64,000 bases of DNA from Ancistrus triradiatus (Eukaryota; Chordata; Actinopteri; Siluriformes; Loricariidae). Of the stretch, positions 57,811 to 64,000 are shown piece by piece (position 1 is the first letter of the stretch; every line of letters starts with the position of its first letter). The notes below the pieces were generated by a model that ran no database searches, was not told where the DNA came from, and was given only the letters and a program-made list of their open reading frames with translations. A program made the position numbers and the translations under genes. The DNA lies in the NCBI GenBank assembly GCA_025084515.1, contig JAJAGP010000084.1, forward strand, positions 641,278-705,277, read 5' to 3'.

Positions 57811-58553
57811 TTCACCCCTTAAAATATTCATAACAGTGATCACAACCTAATAATATGTAAAAAGGTGAAATAAAAATATATATTGGTAAGCATCAATAGC
57901 CTTCTGAGGTTGTTTACGTAACCTACAATGATGACTGAAGTCACTTCTGCATCAGTAAAAAGTTGCTGTTTAACGTATTGTAAAGAGTAAATGCATTTCA
58001 CAAACATTAATTTGTTTTTACAATACTCAAAAAACGTATTTCAAAAATACTTATTTGTAAACTTATATATTTGCTAACTACAAACAAATGTCTTTTTAAG
58101 TGCATGTTTAGGAAAATAGCTAATCGAACTGGGCTGCGTCTCAAACCACATACGGACTAAATCGTATACTAATTCAGCAGGATATTTATTACGGTAATGG
58201 GCTGTTTGGGATGCAGCTTTAGTGATTACGGTTAGGTAGTTAGCTAGGACTAATTTCTAAGAGGAAACGGCGTGCTAGACACGAGGGGGATCTTTTTTCT
58301 GATTACGTTAGTAGTATAAGTGTTGTTGCATTTGAACGCTATTAACCTTAGATGCAAACGCGAATTAGCCTGAATTGCATTTTGATCACTAGAGTTTTGA
58401 CCTTATTCATAAGGTATCGGTGATCGTTTGGCTACCTGTTTTCCAACTGGGGGAATCGTGAAGTTAATCCGTCTGCCTGCTAGAACTTTGCAGACAAGCA
58501 ATAGTGCATTTGACTTGCTTTTGAGTCTTTAGATTTGCTTAATTATTTTTGAA
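57811..58553 (+). promoter_or_regulatory. Presumed upstream region of the PC-esterase gene
   Basis: About 740 bp before the start codon, without repeats that I recognise. Mildly CpG-containing at 58130-58460. No TATA box is convincing; a 5' UTR probably lies near 58400-58550. Confidence 0.3.
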
Positions 58554-61500
58554 ATGAGAGAGGCTGTAGTCAAAGCTGTGACTCACCAGCAAGCCTGCAA
58601 GCTCCTCCACAACAAATTTGTAGTTGTGCTTGGAGATTCAAGTGAGTATAAATTAACCCTACACTATTGCAAGCAATTGCGATACTATTTTATTATATAT
58701 CCGTCATATTAGGTGCACTTTGTAGGTATACAGTCACCGCAGCCATTCTGTTGGTTGTTTATCACCCACCTTCTGCCCAATAGTGCAGAGAAAACTTCAT
58801 TGGAACACTGCCTAGATGTTACAAGGCTGGTGAACCATTCTGCTGTTTTTCTGACGTGCAGGAATGGAGTGGCTCATCCACATAGCTGTTTTGTGACTAC
58901 ATGTTTTCAGTCCAACCAAACAGTTATTTGCTGAGTTGCAACCTTGAGCCACATCTTGGCACCTGAGGTTTCCAACTCCTGGGGTTTATTGTGTGTTGTG
59001 ATGTAACATTTTTTTGCTGGGGTTTAAAAATGACCATTTTATTAGACGTCTTGTATTATGAAAAACATATGGGACATATGATCACTTTACAAAGTGACTG
59101 TGGGAGATATTTTTGGCCTGCTAGCTACTATGACCCCAGCACTGAGGTGCGTAAATATCTCAGCAGTGCTGCTACACTCTCCTACTATTGTCGCTGCTGT
59201 AATAAACAATGGTCCACCACTTAAATATCTCACCACTGTGGTCCCTTCTTTTTGGTGCATGGGCTAGAGGGTGACAGAGGTTTTGTAGACCATTCCTACA
59301 AAGTGCACCTGCATTTTTGCCAATCTGACAACAAGGCAAATATGTGTAATATGATGGTGTTCCTGATTGTGTGCTGCTTATCAGTAAAATGTGCAATATT
59401 CCTTTTTCTTCTAGTTCAGCGGTCCGTGTACAAAGACTTGGTGTTGCTCTTGCAGAGAGATTCTTATTTGTCAGTATCCCAGCTAAAAAGCAAGGTATGT
59501 TTTGTCCAGTTTAAGTTAAGTTTGTTTTGGCGTTGAGTAAAGGCTCGTATAGATAGACTAGCACAGTAAGTTTTATGGGGATGTGGGGGATTGGTTGCAA
59601 ATAAGAAATGCGTAAGAATGAGACGTAGCTATCATTTTAGCAAATTATTTTTGGGGTTGGTGTATGGGACTTAGAAAGAACTAGTGGTCAACTGATATGG
59701 GTTTTGTAATTGCAGATGCCGATATTTAGAGAGCAGGGTGACCGACTGGTTATATCTAATGCCAATGTCACGTGGTGTTTTTTTTGGCAACCAACTAAAC
59801 TAATAATAATAAATGACAAAAAAATGCTGAACTTAAAGGAACATTTATTTAAGCGATAAATACTGTCTCTATTTGTGCTATGTCTTTTTTGAAAACTAAA
59901 CAAATTTTCTCTACATTTTCTCCACTATTTTTGAATGTTGGCCTCATGAGAGCAGATATCGGCCAATTATCTCATATTAATCGGGGTTAGTTGTTTTATC
60001 TTCATAATGCTGGTAATAGTGCAATTTTGGCCATTTAAAAAAATCAGGGTAAGATGAAATGAGGCAGCAGGTTATTTTTGACCCATGGACCTGAGGTTTT
60101 ACACCTGTAATACAGAGCAGTACAAGACATTTTTACATTTACAGCATTTAGCAGACGCCCTTATCCAGAGCGACTTACAATTGGTACAGTCTTACAATCC
60201 AAGCTATTGTGGGTTAAGGGTCTTGCTCAAGGACCCAACAGTGGCAGCTTGGCCTTCTGGTCCAGAGTCCAGTACCTTAACCACTAGGATACCCCAGTCC
60301 ATGAAGGCTATGTAGCCATGAATAGAGTAAGAACGTTTAAATGTCAAACGGGTTTTTATAATTGTCACCTCTGTCCTCAGGGAGAGCTGTCCTTTGAAAA
60401 GGACTGCCTCGTAGAGGGAGGAAGACTCGGCGAAATGACCAACGGAACAGAGTACAGGGAGATACGACAGTATCGGACTGATCATCACCTTATCAGATTT
60501 TATTTTATTACGAGGGTTTTTTCTCAATATATGGAAAGCATACTTGCTGACTTCAAAAATGGCCTAAAACCAGATCTGGTCATTATCAACTCGTGTGTTT
60601 GGGATGTATCAAGGTAAGAGTGCAAAAGAAGAGGTCAGTGATAAAAATGTACAATGGCAGGCAAAAATAACTGTTTTAATGCTCATGTAATATTCTGACA
60701 TTAAGCAATCGTTTAAAGCTATCTATACCCTCAGGTTACATAGGTTTGATACAGTCTATGTTCAGATCACCGAGTACTCAATATAGAATACAAAATGATA
60801 TTTACAAGTACGGATGCTGGGTATTAAAGAAGAAGTGCTAACATTTTGATTTCATTTTGGACAGAATAAGTCATAGATAGGGTCGTGAGTCAAGACTGAG
60901 CCTGAAAAAATATCGCAGGTGGAGAATCTTCAAAACGTGTTCGTGGAATCCCATATAAACAAAGTAAGAATAAATCAGTTGGATTTCTACATGAAGACAA
61001 CTACAGAGAAGAAGCATTTTGGTCAAAAGTATGTCTGATAGCTTTAAATCAGTGCAGAGTACATGGTAGACTGCTTCTTATGGTTTTTGAAGATTTGTAT
61101 GTTGTTCAAATAAGTTAGCAGAGTATTTGTATCAGCTGCTTTACAAATAGCTAGGACATCTCCCTAATTGTCATGAGGAAGCCACCTTGGGAGGAACAAG
61201 ACTCGTAAAACGGCCCAATCTCCTTAGTCAGCCTTGACGTTATATGTAAGAAATTAACTAAATTACCTAAAAAAATTAATTTATAATAATAAAGTAAATA
61301 CATAGAAGCAAAATAGAATAATAATAAAAAAATTACAGGTGCTCCCCATTTGATGGTTCGGTTTTTGATTTTTCTACTTGATCAAAGAGAATCCGGTAAT
61401 ACACACAAATACGTATTCAGAAGAAACCGAATTCTGAATTAAATTTTTTTTTCCCCCATGGCCAGCGATTCACAGTATGATATTCTCCTGCAGATGCTGG

Positions 61501-63990
61501 GGATCCGGCCAGCAACCAGCTGATGGAGCTGAGCAGCAGTGCCCTCAGTCCGCCAATAACCATTTTGTTTTTCACTTTCAGTAGATTATTCAATAAATAC
61601 CATGAGAAATTCAATACTTTTTAAAGTAAGATAAGCTTTATGTTAATGATTTTCCCAACTCATGGTTAATGTAAATGTTTTAAGCATAATTAAGGTAAGC
61701 TATGCTATTATATATGCAGTATATATTAAATCTCCTCGGTTTACGATACAATGACCTTATGATGGGTTTGTCGGAGCACCTGTAATAAATAATAGTATAA
61801 TATTTTTAGTAAGACAAGGCGTGACGGGGTTATCAAGGCTGAAGTATGAACCTCAAAATACCTACAAGACTGCTAATTGAGAGAATCATATGAGCAATTC
61901 TTTTTGACTGCCAGAAGAATTTCAGTGCTGCCATAAATCAGAGAGAAAAAGTAGGTCATGAATATCTGCAATGTAAAATGTTCTTCTGCTTTTGTTGCTT
62001 AGATACAACCGGAAGTGGGTCATGGAGTACAGAGAGAACCTGAACAAGTTCTTTACCCAACTGAAAGTTGTCCTGCCAGAAAACAGTCTTGTGGTGTGGA
62101 ATATGACCATGCCCTTGGGTGAGAAGATCACAGGAGGCTTTCTGGTACCCGAGGTGGGTCTGTTCATTAACTCTGTCTGAAGTAGTAGGCGATCCACCAG
62201 TGTTTCAATGATGGAATTGATATAATTGTTAATAATAATTGCTTATGAGGGGAAAACACCTGAAGATTCAATAAGCATTTCTGTTATAATAAGCGTTTCT
62301 GTCTCCTAAGATGTACCTGGTGACTATAAACAAATACAGCATCAGTCAACGACTTAAATCTATTCCAAATTGCATCGCAAATATTTCAACACAAAATGCT
62401 TAATGTGCGATCGGTGAGGAGTTTTAGAGTTTCGCTCTTAAGCTGCCTCTGGGTTGTTGCTATGGTAGCTAGCACTCTAACCCCAGCAGTAAGCTAATAT
62501 GGTGGTTGGGTGGTGCAGTGGAAATCCGTAGGAATATTTATTAAGAGCAGGGGTAGACTGACTGACCCTGGTGAGTAGTGATAGTGATTATTTCCATTAT
62601 TTTCCATTACCATATTTTCCGGACCATAAAGCGCACCGGGTTATAAGGCGCGATATCAACGATCGGCTGCTAACGGGTATATTTTCACACATAAAGCGCA
62701 CCGGATTATAAGACGCATGAAATGAAACAAAACTCTTAAGTTCCCTCGGAAGCTCAGTTTTGGTCTTTACCTGGTGGCAGGGCGTCTTCTTGCTTCCTCC
62801 ACTTCCGTTTACCATTGATTCGTTAATGTTGAATTCTCTCGCAGCTGCTCTATGACCATGTTGTACTGCGTGACTGATAGCGCTGAGTTTGAAATCCGCT
62901 TCGAAATAAATGAATGAATGCACGTACCCTAATGCTGAAGCACATACCGTATTACTCCCACGATGCTGCGCACTACGGTTTGCCGTACGCTTCGTAACTT
63001 ACCAAGGCCGTGCTAAAACATTTTGACAGATTTATGAGCGCCGTGTACCATCTACAATCGGTTCTAGGTCAGAAAGCACAACCAGAATTAATTCATACAT
63101 TAGACGCACCGCATTTTAAGGCGCACTGTCGATTTTTTAGAAAATTAAAGGATTTTAAGTGCGCCTTATGGTCCGAAAAATACGGTATTTCCATTTTTCG
63201 GCATCGGCTGATGAGAGCTCACCGGGCCGATATTCAAAAATAGTGGAGAAAATGCAGAGAAACTTTGTTTCCTGCATTAAAACTTACAGCTCCTATACCG
63301 GGACTACTGAGTGACTAAACACAAAGAGATGCTGAGATTCAGTGAGGGTGGGGCGATGATAAGGCTTACAACTTGCTGTTCTTAACTGGGATTAAAAACA
63401 AATAGAAGCTGCTACCATGTGCACTACTCTATCATTGTTCATTTTTGCAAGTATCTAAACATTTTTTATTAAAACAATCAAGACTGACTGCAAACAGTGC
63501 ATTTAAAACTTAAATGTTCATTTAAGTTAAGCAAATTTGTCTCATTTATTATTAGTTGAATCAGTTTGAAAAACCCATATCGGCATTATATTTCGGCCAT
63601 CGGTCACCTTGCTCTCTAAATATCAGCCAGTAAAAAAACCATATCTGATGACCACTACTTGTGATCCATGTTTTAATACTGACTAGTCGTGCATGGGCCT
63701 GTGGCAGTTTTAATTCTAATGCATGACTTTTCACCACCCTTGTCAGATTGAGCACGTGGGCCCAATGCTCCGCTATGATGTGATTGAGGCTAACTTTTAC
63801 AGTGCAGCGCTGGCAGATGCATATGGACTGGATGTTCTAGACCTGCACTTCCTGTTCCGCTTTAGCCTCCAACACCGCACCAACGATGGGGTTCACTGGA
63901 ACGCGCTGGTCCATCGGCAGATCACGTTTTTGCTGCTGGCTCACACTGCTCAGGCCTGGGGTGTAGACCTGCCCCAACCTACAACCACAG
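58554..63990 (+). CDS. PC-esterase domain protein (PCED1/FAM113 family), 5' exons 1-5, partial
   Basis: Coding exons: 58554-58641, 59415-59494, 60381-60613, 62003-62153, 63747-63990, then GTGAGT at the edge, so the gene continues outside. The 265 complete codons give the PC-esterase core of the SGNH/GDSL hydrolase superfamily. LLHNKFVVVLGDS puts the nucleophile-type Ser at residue 29. QRSVYKDLVLLLQRDSYL, the block DLVIINSCVWDVSRY with Asn126, WNMTMPLGEKITGGF, VLDLHFLFRF and NDGVHWN (Asp231 and His234) follow in family order. All SGNH catalytic positions are present, so an active acyl-esterase fold is plausible; the substrate of these intracellular proteins is not established. The C-terminal Pro-rich region expected in the family lies beyond the window. 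The A or B paralog cannot be decided. Start chosen as the only ATG that opens the conserved N terminus, with A at -3. Confidence 0.92.
58711..59310. mobile_element. MITE-like element with 16-bp perfect terminal repeats
   Basis: Left end aggtgcactttgtagg and right end cctacaaagtgcacct are perfect reverse complements 600 bp apart. The right half contains cagcagtgctgctacactct, echoing the palindromic MITE family at 4112, 10315 and 32480, whose arms also contain a tacaaagtgcacctata-type string. Probably a diverged member. In intron 1 of the PC-esterase gene. Confidence 0.65.
59682..59990 (+). mobile_element. Non-autonomous DNA repeat Q, copy 3
   Basis: tagtggtcaactgatatggg, agatgccgatatttagagag, aaatgctgaacttaaagg and ctacattttctccactattt. 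Shorter than copy 2, with a central deletion. In intron 2 of the PC-esterase gene. Confidence 0.6.
60131..60299 (-). mobile_element. tRNA-derived SINE, copy 8 (B box deleted)
   Basis: tttacatttacagcatttag tail and ttgtgggttaagggtcttgc body are intact, but the block with the B box (aggtgggatttgaaccctgg in other copies) is missing between gcagcttggc and cttctggtcc. About 80 bp upstream of PC-esterase exon 3. Confidence 0.82.
61163..61245 (+). repeat. Interspersed repeat R, fragment
   Basis: atgaggaagccaccttggga, ggaacaagactcgtaaaacg match the end of repeat R at 19930-19985. Only about 80 bp remain. Confidence 0.5.
62610..63185 (-). mobile_element. ccgtatttttcgg element (pogo-like), full-length copy 3
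   Basis: TA-flanked; left end ccatattttccggaccataa, right end ttatggtccgaaaaatacgg. Contains an extra gcgcaccggattataagacg block relative to copy 2. The minus strand keeps QHGHRAAAREFNINESMV, the N-terminal helix-turn-helix remnant. In intron 4 of the PC-esterase gene, directly beside repeat Q copy 4. Confidence 0.75.
63188..63659 (-). mobile_element. Non-autonomous DNA repeat Q, copy 4
   Basis: Minus-strand copy ending (plus text) tctgatgaccacta, the reverse of the tagtggtca terminus. Contains gaaaatgcagagaaactttg, ttgctgttcttaactgggat and gttcatttaagttaagc. It ends about 85 bp before PC-esterase exon 5. Confidence 0.65.
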
Positions 63991-64000
63991 GTGAGTTAAA

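Noticed and set aside
1..64000. Operons, Shine-Dalgarno sites, prophage or toxin-antitoxin systems
   Set aside because: Gene structure, spliced exons and repeat content are those of a vertebrate nuclear genome.

Overview
The window is vertebrate nuclear DNA, almost certainly from a teleost. The genes are split into many short exons with canonical GT/AG borders. Between them lies a dense mix of fish-type repeats: Tc1/mariner relics, hAT elements, tRNA-derived SINEs ending in the 'catttagcagacgccc' tail, a Penelope-like retroelement, palindromic MITEs and long microsatellites. The repeat mix looks like an otophysan fish (catfish, characin or cyprinid grade). That placement is inference; no species can be named from the sequence.

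Positions 1-31000 contain no gene I can assemble. They are filled with decayed transposons, several nested, and with unassigned DNA. A CpG-richer block at about 31560-32200 looks like a promoter. Next to it, a 17-codon minus-strand segment at 31127-31077 ends in a good splice donor. It could be the first coding exon of a gene running left, but I could not find its next exon.

Positions 34141-49105 hold a complete 13-exon minus-strand gene for a 530-residue Kelch-propeller protein with an unrecognised N-terminal domain and a charged linker containing KRKRSR. All exon phases join without a break. Its introns hold a Penelope-like GIY-YIG fragment, a hAT element with perfect 8-bp target duplications, three Tc1-like relics and several SINEs.

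Head-to-head with it, starting 1.4 kb away, is an 8-exon plus-strand gene (50502-56721). It encodes a 514-residue adenosine-deaminase-domain protein of the ADAD (Tenr) type. The ADAR-type zinc site and catalytic glutamate are substituted, so it should be catalytically dead. A polyadenylation signal follows at 56929. Next, also on the plus strand, come the first five coding exons (58554-63990) of a PC-esterase/SGNH-type protein (PCED1/FAM113 family), which runs off the right edge. Its GDS and DGVH motifs are intact.

The three genes do not form an operon and share no obvious pathway. The most interesting points are the inactive deaminase paired head-to-head with the Kelch gene, the Penelope termini as an inverted pair with a hammerhead-like core, the young hAT insertion, two Tc1 copies with complementary deletions, and several layered nested insertions. 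All exon models are by-eye translations across splice sites; no transcript or database support was available.
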